From the NCBI GenBank assembly GCA_941918925.1, contig OW799234.1:130428895-130492894 (forward strand): a stretch of 64,000 nucleotides of DNA, written 5' to 3'. A program made the position numbers and the translations under genes. The notes under the pieces are model-generated. The model searched no databases. It was not told where the DNA came from and was given only the letters and a program-made list of their open reading frames with translations. This stretch comes from Phyto melanocephala (lineage: Eukaryota; Arthropoda; Insecta; Diptera; Rhinophoridae). This document shows, in pieces, positions 23,871-36,109 of the stretch (position 1 is its first letter; each line of letters starts with the position of its first letter).

Positions 23871-25600
23871 TTTAATTTTACAAATTAATTAATTAAATTA
23901 AACTGTAAAAATTACAAAAATATTCAGAAATCATTCTATGCATTTAAGGTACGGAAAATATATATTACGCCTCAGCTGTTAAGCATCGAGCAGGAATGAA
24001 ACTAGCATAAACTAGACTGACTCTTGAAACTACCAGGGTTACCAGAATTTTTTTATTTTGACGCAAGTGTATAATATTTTTCTGAACATTTGAGACAAGT
24101 TCTATCAATTTGCGGCTTTAAAGGTTTAAATATTCACACTCATGCAAAAAAAAAACGTACATCCCCCAAGAGACACTTAAAAACCTTCATATTTGCACAA
24201 TTTAGAAGGGGGAGGGGGCCAAAGTGTTTATATAACATCTCCTTCTTCTTTTTGTTCTGGTTTGTGTTCGTGCATTCGTTTTCAGTTATTAATGACTTTG
24301 ACCTATGACTGTGCATTAAATAGTTTTTTTTTTTGTGTTTCTGCTGTTGTTGCGTGATGGTATTTATTTTTGCTCGTTTGATTTTTCTTCTCTCCAAGTG
24401 GGTTTAGTTGGTTTATTGTTTTCATTTTTCTTACATTTTTGTTGTTTCAATTCCCCAGTGCAATTTTATTTCAGCAATTTGTTGGTACGTGTTCGAATGC
24501 TAGTTTTTGTCCATAAAAATTTTGAACGAGATCTATTTCACTTCATGTGCAGTGAATATTGAAATACTTAAATACGTTTTGCGTTTAATGCACTTTTTTT
24601 CACTTAATTGAGATTAATTTAAAAATAGACTAAGTTATTTTCTTCACTCTACTCTGTTGTCATTATGGCATTAAAATTGTGGTTTCTTTACGGACGCTTA
24701 TAGTTAATGAATGGAGAACAACAAAATGTCATGAACAGTAGTGGGGACACAGAACGCATATACGAACATACAAACTTATTTAAATGGCCAAAGGAAATAT
24801 TCGTCAAAATAATTAACAACAAGGTTAATTTGCTCAAATACATTTAATCATTTATTCACTCATCTATTCATTCGCATAAATTGTTTATATTCAAGTACAA
24901 CTACAATTAAATAAAAAAAAATAAAAACAAATCCACTTTCTATTAAGTGGTCATTAATGGTGCAACTATCTATGACAAAGTATCTTGACGTTTGCATCTT
25001 TGTATCTAAGCATCTTGGTTTTTTTTTTCACAGAGCATCTTAATGCGCCAAGGAAGCGGTTTTTTATAATGTCTGTTTAAATTTATGCAAAAATAAAAAT
25101 ACAACTAAAAAAATACTATTTTAACATGGTTTTCTACTCTTAATTAAACAAAGTTGCAAACATGCTTAAATATATTCGAGCGATGCTTTTAACATACGCA
25201 AAGATTGAGAGAGACAGATACTATGTTCATGTGTTCAGTTATGTAATTAGTGAGTGTACGTAATTGGTGATTGTTCTTGACATTAGTGAAATTGAATATT
25301 TCTTAGATAAGAATCTCATTAATTAATGTATATTTCTTACTGTCAATTGGTTAATTAAACTTGTTTTTTAATATTTTATAATTGAGTAAACTTGAAATAT
25401 TTAAAAATGTTTGCAGTTGAAGAAATATAAAATTTTGTTATAATTTTGTAGATCTATTTAGTTTTACAGCAGCAGAAAAAAACTATTGTCAGTTACAAGA
25501 TATAAATGACAAAAATACATGATTTTTAAAAATGCAATTTGTTAAAGATTTGCTGTTTTCATTTGCAGAAATGTTTAAGTAAAAAGTTTTTTTTTTTAAA
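23871..25600. other. AT-rich DNA, no gene recognised
   Basis: The three overlapping frames at 24090-24562 lie on both strands and have no recognisable domain. I see no structural boundaries. Confidence 0.4.
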
Positions 25601-25701
25601 CAACTGCCCAGCAAAAATTTAACTTATCTTGAAAGTTAGCAAATACTATTGCAGATTTACTCGTACATAAACTAGTTATATTTCGACTGTATGACTATTT
25701 G

Positions 25702-28224
25702 TTATACCCTTCACCGGTGGTGCCAAAAGTATCATAACTTTGTCATTCCGCTTATAATTTGGATACTATTCATCCCGATTCCATAAAGAATATATTGATT
25801 TTCTGAAAGCTTAAAACTAAGGGAATCGAATGAGCAATATCCTTCTGTTCGCGTGTTGCTTAAAATCAACTCTTAGAAGACCCCAAATGTTGCACAGATT
25901 TGTATGTGTTAGCGAATATCAGGCAATGAATTGCTATTAAAGTCCAGCACAGTCACCTAATAACTTTCTCATATATGACCAAATAAATACGACTTCATCT
26001 GTTTCCTCTCATATTTAAGCCAAAAAAAAATTAAAATTTTCAGCCCTAGGATCATTCTAAGACAACTTTGCTACCACTTATAAATAAAATATTCTTCTAG
26101 GCCCTAGAGCTAGGGCTATACATAAAATATGTTCGACAAATCTGTCACTAATTAGCAAAGTTATAGGCAAAAATATTATTTAAAAAAATATACTTTAAAG
26201 TTACTGAAGCTCCTAATTAATTTTTGGACGTGCTAAAACCCCAAAATACAAATCATAAATTCAATGAGAAAAACTGACCAAACCGGTTGCAAACCAAATG
26301 GCATATGTATAAGCACAAAGCTGCAAGCACTACGGTGGTTTTTCTAAATTCTCAAACAAAATAAATACTCTTTCAGCTTCTGAACAACTAAGAGGAGCGA
26401 TGTGGGTATCAAAAGAAAAGGCTTGATTAATAGAATATAATACGCTATAAGCAAATATAAAATCCATAATGGCCGCTTCTACAAATTGGTAAACAACAAA
26501 TTTATATATTAATCAAATCTAGAATTTTAATATGTATTCACTTCAACCCCATAATATTGGTAACGAATAAAATGGCCTGACCAGTAGAAAACAGTAAACT
26601 ATTAAATGGGATACAAGGGTAAAAAATATTAAATGCGGCTTTGTCCTCTGCAACCCCCACTATATTGGTAGCTAATAAAAGGGCTTGACCAGTAAAATAA
26701 AGTAAACTATAAAAAATGTAAAATGCAAGTTGTGGTTAAAACAAAATGGCGGATAATAATTTTAATTCTCAACCCCATTAATATGGATATTAAATAAAAT
26801 ACCCTGACTTTCTAAAACTTAAGACGGCGTTAGAAATAATAAAGCAAAATGCTTACCTAGGCTAAGGTACGATGTGTTCATCGTAAAATCGTACTAAAAT
26901 TAAGCCGTAGCGGTAGCAGAAGTATGGTAAGTATGGACTTTTTTTAAACCTTGATTTTTTAAATGCTTGATTTAAGAAGATTTTCAAGTACGAATTTTTT
27001 AATTTTAGAAATAGTTAGGCCAAAACAATTTTGATTTTAATAATTATTAGCGTGATTTAAGCACGAAACCGTACTTGACGTAGGATGAGAACAAGATTCA
27101 TTCAAGTATAAACGAGATTGATTTAATCAAAAAACGCGCTGGGTTCAAGAATTCGTAACTTGATTTGATAGTTGCATAGTACAGTATCTTCATTACTTAA
27201 GGCTGGGGCACAATGAATCCGTCGTCCGTCAAACTTCAACTTTTCCAACTGACATCAACGTTTTGACGGAGAGGGTTGGCACAATCACTACTTTGTGTTG
27301 ATGGATCATAATCAGTCAAGTTGAATTGTCGACTGCTGCGACTAATCAAAAACAAACAGCGGCGGCTGAAGGCCGATAATATTTATATAATTTTTTTATC
27401 TATCTTTACAATAACAAAAAATTAATAAAAACAAAAAATATTTTTTTAAGAAAATGTCAAATTAACTTCAAATGTATACAATCTATTGTAAAAAAAATAG
27501 TTTTGAACCGAAAAAAAACTGTATGCTTCTGCATCATGCATCACAAAAAAGTACGGCGGCTGTAGTAAAGCCGGTTAACTTCGCTTTCTGCGCACAACCA
27601 TATGGTAGTTGTCAAAGTACTAGACGTACGGCAAAAGTTGGTCAACTTTCATACTTTGCGTTGAAGGAGATGTACTGAATGTGACAATACTCATAAGAAA
27701 ACATGCATTTTTACTTAGATGTCAGTTGAAAAAGTTGAAGTTTGACGTAGGACGGATTCATTGTGCCCCAGTCTTTACGATTTGATATTTATTCAGCGTT
27801 ACGTTTTAAAACTAAGAAAGAAAAATAACGGACAAGGCATGAAGCGTAAGTTAACTCGTATAATGCTACAGTGTTATTGTCGTAAACTTTATTACTTATA
27901 GCTAAAGCATGATAAACGAAATGAGAATTAAAAAAACATACTTGAATTTATATAGAGTGCGTTTATCTATGAAAATGTCTAAAAAATAAAAGTTTTTTTT
28001 TTTAATTAGAGAGAAATAAGACTTAATGTAAGAAGTTAACTATTATTTTAGTAGTCTTATATTTGATTCTGTAAAACACCCGTTTTGTACTTGTTAAAAA
28101 AAAAACAGAAATAAACTGAAGAATTTAATTCTTAAATTCAGAACCTCATTTTTCTTTCTGTGTACATGATTGTGAAGAGTAATATCAGGTTCGGCACGGC
28201 CAAATATAGCATTCTTACTTGTTT
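25702..28224 (+). mobile_element. Long Helentron-type element
   Basis: The 5' end is TTATACCCTTCACCGGTGG, followed by CATAAAGAATATATTGAT and a worn GTC tract. The 3' end at 28165-28224 is TTCGGCACGGCCAAATATAG then CATTCTTACTTGTTT. The interior 25980-26830 is collinear with the reverse-strand element at 36110-38067. Shared phrases include TTTCAGCCCTAGGAT, a block around CACTAATTAGCAAAGTTATA, and the TGACCAGTAGAAAACAGTA repeats. A 569-bp MITE (27203-27771) is nested in it. No Rep/helicase coding is recognisable. Confidence 0.6.
27203..27771. mobile_element. MITE with ~54-bp inverted termini
   Basis: The left arm (27203-27256) begins CTGGGGCACAATGAATCCGT and the right arm (27716-27771) ends ACGGATTCATTGTGCCCCAG. 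The arms are almost identical over their length, ending inward at GACATC/GATGTC. The flanks TTAAGG and CTTTACG do not give a clear TSD; a worn 3-bp TAA-like duplication, as for PIF/Harbinger, is possible. The 68-residue frame inside (27472-27678) is unrecognised. It lies within the long Helentron. Confidence 0.8.
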
Positions 28225-28508
28225 GAGTTGTTCCAAAATGCATGACCCTTGCTTACAAATATACTTACAAAGAACAAGGCAATAGCCTTGCAATTAGCAA
28301 TAAAAACATTTCAATTACAACTGCTATAGTTATTTTAATACTGATAAGGTAGTTTCAAAGATAAAACTGTTTTATTGTTTAAAGCAGTGATTTAAAAAGT
28401 ATTTAGCCTTTACATTATTGTATTTAAGGTAAGCAACGACCCCCTATTACTATGTAATGTATGAAACAAAGACAACCCATTACACAATTTCAAAAAGATT
28501 TTGCTGGG

Positions 28509-29740
28509 TATCAATAGAATTCTTCTTAAAAATTAGGTGAAATGAAAATTTCTAGGATTTTAGAATAAATTGTATTTAAGCAACAACGCTTATACTCTTC
28601 CTGCGCCATTATATTTAAGTAAATGAAAAGAGTATTATTATGCGTTATGCTAAAACGATACAAGAAAAGCTTGCGTTCGTACCAGTAATGCAAGCCATTG
28701 ACGCCGCTGCTTTTAATACTTCTTTATTTAAATTACATGTAAAAAAAAGTGCTAATTGGACTTGTAAATTTAAAGTCCAAGTCCAAAATTGTTAAACCAT
28801 TTTAAAAAAGTTAAAATTTATTTGATGTTTGAACTATAAAGTTTTAAATAATAAAAATAAGAGAAATATACCCTTCAAAATGACGTACAAGTTATTAAAG
28901 ACATAAAACGATATCACAAGTTACACCATTTGTTGTAACTCCCGCATTTTGAGGTTATACATCCAATAAACTACAATACAAATAATATTTGCGATGTACA
29001 AATATTTAAAAAAGAAATAATCCTTTTTACATAATGTAATTTTAATTTACTTGCCGTTTATACACATTTAAACAAATGGCAATTATGCACACAAAAAGTT
29101 ATTGCAAACGCATACAATATTAACAGTAAAAAAAAAACTTTAAAACTCTGTTTAAATAAAGGCAGCGGGAACACAACAATAATACCAACACTAATTTACA
29201 AGTAATTGAGAAAAAATCTTGTCAAGTGTAAAATTAAACATCACCAACAAAAAATATATTTTTTTTTGCATATAAAAATACATATTTGCAGTCAGTCGCA
29301 TTACAATCATAAAAAATATGCAACAACAATAAAAAAAAATCTAGTAGCAAAAACCATTTATGTCTATGAATGTGTGTTGACGAACCCACTCACAATTTTC
29401 TATGATAATCTAGCTCAATACACTCAAAAAACACATCTTTTTTTTGTATTTGTATGTGTGCATATTAAATTGCATGTAAACATTCACACTCACTCATGTG
29501 CAATCTTATCAAGGATAAGTAAGTATGTGTGTTGGTGTTTTTATGCCGTTTACATTTTTTGTTTATTTTAATAGGTCAAGGACTTGATTGTTGATTATTT
29601 TTACTGCAAGAGAAACAGCAGCAACAAAATATAAACAAAAACATTATCAACAACAGCAGCATCAGCAGCATTTAGAACAACAGAAAACAAACAAGAGAAT
29701 CTTTTAAAATGCAATTGACAAGAAGAATGAGAAGAAAAAG
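28509..29740. other. AT-rich DNA, no gene recognised
   Basis: The longest frame (29206-29571, plus strand) is Lys/His/Tyr-rich with no recognisable domain and no splice or start context that I trust. Confidence 0.4.
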
Positions 29741-29756
29741 TTGAAGCGTTATCAAA

Positions 29757-29997
29757 TGGAAGGCGCAGCAGCAAGGTTGCCAACACTGGAGAAATGGTTC
29801 CAACAAGCAGGCGAAACATGCCATAATACAGGGCGTGAAACCGTCACTTTGTTGAGCCAAACATTTGTAACCAAATTATCTTAAAAGATGCACCTGTAAA
29901 TTGGACAGCTCGTGCGTATGATTTTATAACTTTGAGCGGCTTTTTGTAAGAGTACATCAAACATCTTCTTGTCTATGCTGACAAAGCATCAAAGTGA
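29757..29997 (+). pseudogene. Mariner-family transposase C-terminal relic
   Basis: From 29757 the frame reads LPTLEKWFQQAGETCHNTGR then ETVTLLSQTF. This corresponds to the mariner block around the second catalytic Asp, normally WFQQDGATCHTARxT. The Asp is Ala here. After a stop, the same frame continues with PVNWTARAYDFITLSGF and LLVYADKAS, the worn counterpart of the block with the third catalytic Asp and of VYADKP. Only about 80 residues of an expected ~340 remain. A hAT element begins 40 bp downstream and may have removed the rest from view. Confidence 0.8.
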
Positions 29998-30036
29998 GTG
30001 AAAATGAAATCGACAATTTTCCTTATATGTGTATAG

Positions 30037-31151
30037 TAGGGTGATCGATTATTCGACATTTTTAAGAAACCGGTATTCAAATAGTTTGAAAATTAGAATT
30101 AAAAAAAAACCGGTTGTTTTTTTGAAAATTTAGAAAAAACCGATTAACCGGTCGAATACATAAAATATAATTCTTTCTTATACCCATGACAGAGATACAT
30201 ATATAGGCATAAACTAGTTTGTTCTATGGTTTAATTGCAACTTTTAAGGTTAGGTTTATAAGTTTAAAAATGCCATTGTTTCTCTACATGAAACAAAATA
30301 TGGCAACTAAATTGCGATTTATATTTCTTTTTTACTTCGACCTTTTTAATTTTAAGTTTTAATTTTTTTATATTAGTGACACAAAACAGTAAATAAAACA
30401 TCAAAAATGTTATTTCGTTTTGTAAAATTTTTTAAGAACTAAATTAATTTGTTAAAAGTAATCGGTTTTTCTCTGGTACTGCCATATTAAAAAAAAAATT
30501 TGATACAAGGAGGTTGTAATAATGAAAAATATTAAAAAGTCACTTCACTGCTCACGGTAGTCAAAGTTACCTTTTACTAACATTAACTTTGTAGGCAAGT
30601 TGTAATAATGACCCTTTGTGTGGTGTGCCAACCTTTTTTTGTATACAAATCATGGGTAGGCGTTATTACAAGTCGCTAGATTTCGTAGAAGCAAAATATT
30701 ATAAAATTCGAAAATAAGATCAAAAAGTATTGCAAAGTACAATAATTTAGTCAAAAAACTTAACTGAACAGCTAATCATTATAGCAAATTATAAGCGCAG
30801 CAACGTATAAAATACCTGCTCTCCATTTAAGACAAATAATGGCTAACCTAATTATTTTTCTTATTTTACATTTGTTTTTGAAACAACAAATAAATTTCTT
30901 ACAATATTATGGAAGAGTATTTAATAAATTTGCTGATTTTTGAAATTTTTTTAGTAATAAATATAGTATGGTACGTTTGGTTTCAAAGGTAAATAAACAT
31001 AAAACTAAAAATGAAAAAAACCGGCTTCTGTGAGTGAAAAAACCGGTGTATTCGAAATTCGAAAAACTAACATTTGGAAAAAATCGCCAGCTGAAAGAGT
31101 AAAAAAAAAACCGGTTTTTTTACCGGTTGTAAAACCGAATCGATCACCCTA
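30037..31151. mobile_element. hAT element, perfect 8-bp TSD
   Basis: The ends are TAGGGTGATCGATTATTCGA and ACCGAATCGATCACCCTA, which are inverted repeats. Both sides carry the identical octamer GTGTATAG (30029-30036 and 31152-31159), the TSD length of hAT transposases. Both subterminal regions carry several ACCGGT/AACCGG words, which may be transposase-binding sites. I could not recognise a transposase in the 1,115 bp, so it is probably a non-autonomous derivative. Confidence 0.88.
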
Positions 31152-31159
31152 GTGTATAG

Positions 31160-34100
31160 CGATGTCTGATATTAAAATCGCAAATCTATTTTATTTATCA
31201 ATATGTAGGGTGTAATATTGCCTCACTTGAGAGACAACAATTTTATTTATTTTTGAAATAACTATGCCCATTTCAAATCACCTTAAAATTACTGCTTCCT
31301 CAGTTACACACAAAACCTTTACAAAAAACGAACGTACTTAATTATGTTAAAAAGAAACTGTTTCAAATTACTTAAATGAAATACTGCAATAAATTCTTAA
31401 ACAATAAAAATAGCATGTGTGCATGTGTATGTGTATGTGTAATAGGTTACTTAAAAACATGCACATGTACTCTCACATACAGAAAATATATGAACATACA
31501 AGTAATAACATTATCCTTAACCTTGTTGTGAGCCATAATTTTCTTTTATAATAGAAGAAAACAACTTTATTTGCAAGATGATATTGAATTTTATCGACAA
31601 AAAACAAATAAAATAATAGGTACATTCTTAACACATCCACACACACACACACAAACATACGTTAGTGTGAAAGCAAATACATTGTATCTTTGTGGTCTTG
31701 TAAAGGCCCAAAAAAAACAACAATAAAACGTAAAAGGAAAAACTAACAGGTCGAATGTTTAGAGCAGGAAGACACTTTACGGCGTGAACTCAATTTACAC
31801 TGACATCGGAGCAAGAAAAAATAACAACTAAACAGAAAAGCAAAATGTAATAAAAAAAAACTTACAACAAAAAGCAGGCCAACTTATAACAACACTAACA
31901 AACAAAAAAAAAACTAAAATTGCAACGTAAACAAAATGAGTTGAAGGAAAACTTAATACAGACTATGTTGTTAGTTGAAGGAAAAAGTGATTTCTGATGA
32001 GAGAAAGACGGTGCTCAAAAGAAGCACAGATTATTCGCTGTAATAAAGTTTTTGCTAACAACAAGAAATTTACGTTTGCTCTTCACCAAGGGCACTAAAC
32101 CAATAGACTTACAGAAGCTTCAAATAGTAATATTTTTTCTACCAGAACACTTAAGTATACGTGTATGTCGCTATAACCACACATATTTTATTACGTTTCA
32201 TAAGGCACATTCACTTGCAAATTCTTAAATACACATGTTACCCTTAAAGCTTTTTAGTGTAATATTGTTGTCGATCGTAATAGAGGTCAACTCTGGCGGT
32301 ATACAAAAATAAAATACATATTTAGGCTGCTTTTACTTTACGTAATGAGGGTGATGTGTGTTTTTAGCTTAAGTGTTAGGCGTGCTTAACCACTAAGCAT
32401 TTAATAAAAAAAAAATAATAGATGCGTCCAATCAAACATCAGTTTCTGATAATTTTCGTTTTTAGTTTCAGTCTCTAATATTTAACGCAGTACAGTTCTT
32501 TCATATTATACGCATACAAATAAACGCATAATATCTCTACCTTCCAGAAGACTCTTTACCGATACACAACGATGACACAAACACGTTTCTTCTACATGAT
32601 TAGAGAATGCGAAGATAGGTAGAGGATTTTTTTATATGTTATAGAGGATTTTAAGGCAATGTTTTAAATATATCGTCTAGAAGACACTTTTACGATATTA
32701 ACAATTGTCACAAAGAAGTTTCTTCTTAAAATAAATTAAATTAATAATTATTAATTTCTTTGACCTTTTTTTAAAAAAACATGTAATAGTTTTTTTTAAG
32801 CTTATCAGTAATAAAAATTTGTTGTTCTATTTTCGTTCGCTATGTTCGCTACCTCTTTGTGTAGCATCATCTGGATACGAGTTTTTTATTATAGATATAT
32901 TTGTTTTTTGTTGGTTAAATGTCTTGATATTTGTTTTGTTTTAATAAATTTATAGTTTGATATAGTTAATATAAAATAGAAAAAAAATTTATTTAAAAAA
33001 AAACTATTACAATTTAAGCTAATTGTGATTTTATAGAACTATAGAACAGACAATTTTACAACAATTTCAGATAATGTAAGCAAGTATCTTCCTCGCGTTC
33101 CATAAAAGACACTGATATGCCTCTCCTGGCATTCGTGATACGGCATATCCAAAAAAAAAAAAATTGTAATTCTTGTACCACACTTTTTAGTAGCTTGTAT
33201 AACATAAATTGCTTGGAGGGTATATTGGATGGAAATATTGCAAACAAACATGACATAAACAGAGGGTTTTCCTTATGTTCGTGTCATAATGACATTTCGA
33301 AATTCTGCATAAAGTTGCTCGTAATGTAATAATAGTAATAAAAATTGTATTAAATAAAATGTGTTTCACTGCGACCAACGCTAATAACACGTAGAGATGT
33401 ACTTTGAAGGAAAAATGTAAAACAAGTTTTTTTTTGCAATCGACAGCTTTTTATGTAAATTCAGATAAAGCGGAAATTTGTTAAAATTTTTTGTAAAAAA
33501 AGATTAAAATTTTGCGAAATTTTCGTAGTCCCGTCATAGTATGAGACAGGAGGAATTACCTAAGTCATTCTGAACCCGTGTAGAATAGGGGTCAATAACT
33601 CAGGGGCTTAGAATAGTTGTGTCCCAACCGCTCTGTAAAAGTGTGAAAAGGTCAATATTACTATATGTTTCAGTAATATAGTGGACTTCGATGGAAAAGG
33701 GTTTAAATATAAAATTTCTAAAAAAGTTTCAACGCGTCACAACATTTGCTGCGAAGTCAGAGACCCAATACAAATTTTGGTAAGTTAAAGGCAGCTCCTT
33801 AGACAGAATTAACTGCCTAAAGATATAAAATACTTCTTCATAAGAAACGTAATACACAATATACAAACGAATACCCGTATATTTAGAACAAAAACGGTTT
33901 CTATCTGCAAGACTATAAAATCGAATAAACACTTTTGGTTATTACAACTCAAAACTAGTAAAAACTGATATTAAAAAGCCGAAGTTCGATAAAACAATCG
34001 TTTTTCAAACCACAAAAAGGCTTTTCACGTAAAGCTTTTGGGGGTAAATAATAATTTAATAATAGTGTGATAACAGTACTATCTTTTAAGGACATTGCAC

Positions 34101-36109
34101 AAAGTTTAAACAAAAAGGATTTATGGAATTTATAAATTTTAGGAATTTTTTAAAATTGTATAAGTTGCGGACACTTGATTATTTGGTTGAGTTTTTTAGG
34201 CTCTGTAGATCTAATAGAAAAAGACAGTTGAGCATACCAAGATTGACCTCAATTTAGGAGCGATCTTTTTTTGTGAGAGTGGCGCGAACTTATAGCAGGT
34301 TATAAAGCACTTTTAAGATGTTCGATGTTTTGATTCCTTTAGGAAAACACTTTTTCGGGAGCTTTAACTTATTTTATTTTTTGCTACAAGTAAATTATTC
34401 TATTTGCATCGATTTGGCTTCCTCTGATATTATTAAATGGGCATGTATCAATCTTGATCTTAAATTTGGTTAGTTTGGTTTATATATTCTATGCAATTTT
34501 CTTGTCATTTATTAAATTTTTATTTCCTTTGTTTTTATATTTAAAATTATTACATTATATATTTATATTTTAAGTAAAAAGATTTGTAAATCATTTTAGT
34601 AGCAGCTTGTGACAAACTTAAAAAAAATAAATAAAAATAAAATAAAAATATCATAAATTTTTGGAACTTTTTTAGATTTGATAAACTAAATAAAATGGTG
34701 ATTAATTATCCCATTGCATAAGGTTACTCGAACGATCGAGTTCACTGTGCTTTAGGTATAGATATTCTAATAAGAATTTTACAATTTCGATCACGTTCGA
34801 ATGCCGTAATCCGGCCCCTGATTTAATTGATATTTTTTGCAATATATTTTCAATTAAAAATATTAATTTTCATTTAATTAATGTTATCATTTTGGTGATT
34901 GGAGCAAAATCAAGCAAGATTTTTTTTAATTTCATAGTTAAAACTCAAATTCATTTAATTTCTGCACTATTTTTTTCCCAAGTTGCCCATTCAATTGATT
35001 ACGCTTAATGTCGTCAATTAGAAATTTCATTTTGAATTTCTTAACATTTCAAAGCTGCTTGTGTTTGTGTATTTAACGCAAAAATTATAAACAAATAATA
35101 CGAAGAAATTGGCAACAGGACCGAATTGCATGTTGCCAAATTAAAATCAACAATATAAAATAAAAAAATAAAAAATAACCTTGACAACAGATAATAAAGA
35201 TAAATAATGAAATGAAAATATTTTATATTTTTATTCGCTCTGTACAGACGGACGTGTACAAGTGCGACTACAAGTATTGATTGCCAATAGAAACAAATTC
35301 AATTTTCGTTTGTTTTTTTTTTTTAATAGTTGTTGTTTTATTTTTTATTTTTTAATGATTGTATTGAATTATTGCTCAATATATGAATTTATGATTCCTA
35401 TAACAGTTTCTCTGAAAATTACAATTTAATTGGTTGGCTGTTTTTGTATTTTTCTTTTTTCTTTCGTTTTTGTAAACAAATAATGAGAAAATTTATTTAT
35501 TCGAAATTTCCATGTTTGTTATTTGTGAATTGATGAAATCCTTAGAGACTTAGGGGAGAGCAAGTATTGGTGAAAGCATAATTACAAGTTTATTAGTACA
35601 ATCATAGGATCGCAATTTAAATAATTTTACATAAATTTAAACATATTTCTTTTCGCATAATCATATGCAAACAAGGATACATGAAATATTAAAAAAAATA
35701 GTTACCACCTATGGGGAAATTTTATTTGTTCGTTTATTTAGTTGCATGTGATTTCTTCATAAATTTCAATTTTATTTCAATTTATTTGGGGTTTTTTTAT
35801 TACAAGTACATTCGCGTTATTTAATACTTTATTTATTAATTTCCTTTAGTTGTATTTACAATACGCAAATTAGTATTTTCGTTTGTCAGTTTTAATTGGT
35901 GTAATTTGTTTTTGGTTTTCCCCATTAGTAGTAAAAAATGTTAAATAATTTGAAAAATTTTCACTATAACATACACAGATATAACTTTAAAAAGAAATAC
36001 AAAAGTTTACTTAAGAAAGAAAGAAAAAGAAGTAAGAGCATTATATATTTAATAATACCATCGTGTACATCGTTATAAAAACCACATCTAAGCAAAGTCT
36101 AGATTTTAG
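31160..36109. other. AT-rich DNA, mostly featureless
   Basis: There is no supported gene in almost 5 kb. Small items are a (CA)n tract near 31639-31655, a phrase GCTACCTCTTTGTGTAGCAT at 32847 resembling the reverse of 51620-51640, and the dispersed repeat at 34722-34815. The four overlapping frames at 33039-33390 lie on both strands and have no recognisable domain. The 33525-33660 piece is slightly richer in GC, but I could not assign it. Confidence 0.45.
34722..34815 (+). repeat. Dispersed repeat, second copy of 14.4-kb repeat
   Basis: It aligns with 14390-14483 over about 90 bp, with shared ACTCGAA, GATCGA, TTC and CTGTGCTTT words in the same spacing. It ends TCGAATGCCGTAAT, the inverse of the start of the first copy. 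Confidence 0.55.

Larger units (their letters stand above)
25607..28508. mobile_element. Possible third CCCAGC-ended element
   Basis: CCCAGCAAAAATTTAAC at the left and AAAAAGATTTTGCTGGG at the right are inverted like the ends of the two copies at 5955 and 11907. The Helentron at 25702-28224 would be nested inside. The interior next to the ends does not obviously match the other copies, and no TSD is seen, so the pairing could be chance. Confidence 0.35.

Noticed and set aside
27203..27771. Transib-type element because the end contains CACAATG
   Set aside because: The bases outside (CTGGGG / CCCCAG) are inverted, so they belong to the terminal repeat and cannot be a 5-bp direct TSD.
29206..29571. 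121-residue plus-strand frame as a host exon
   Set aside because: No domain, codon-usage signal or splice signals that I can support; composition follows AT-rich DNA.
29601..29860. Two minus-strand frames of 72 and 62 residues
   Set aside because: They are antisense to the mariner relic on the plus strand, which matches known transposase blocks.
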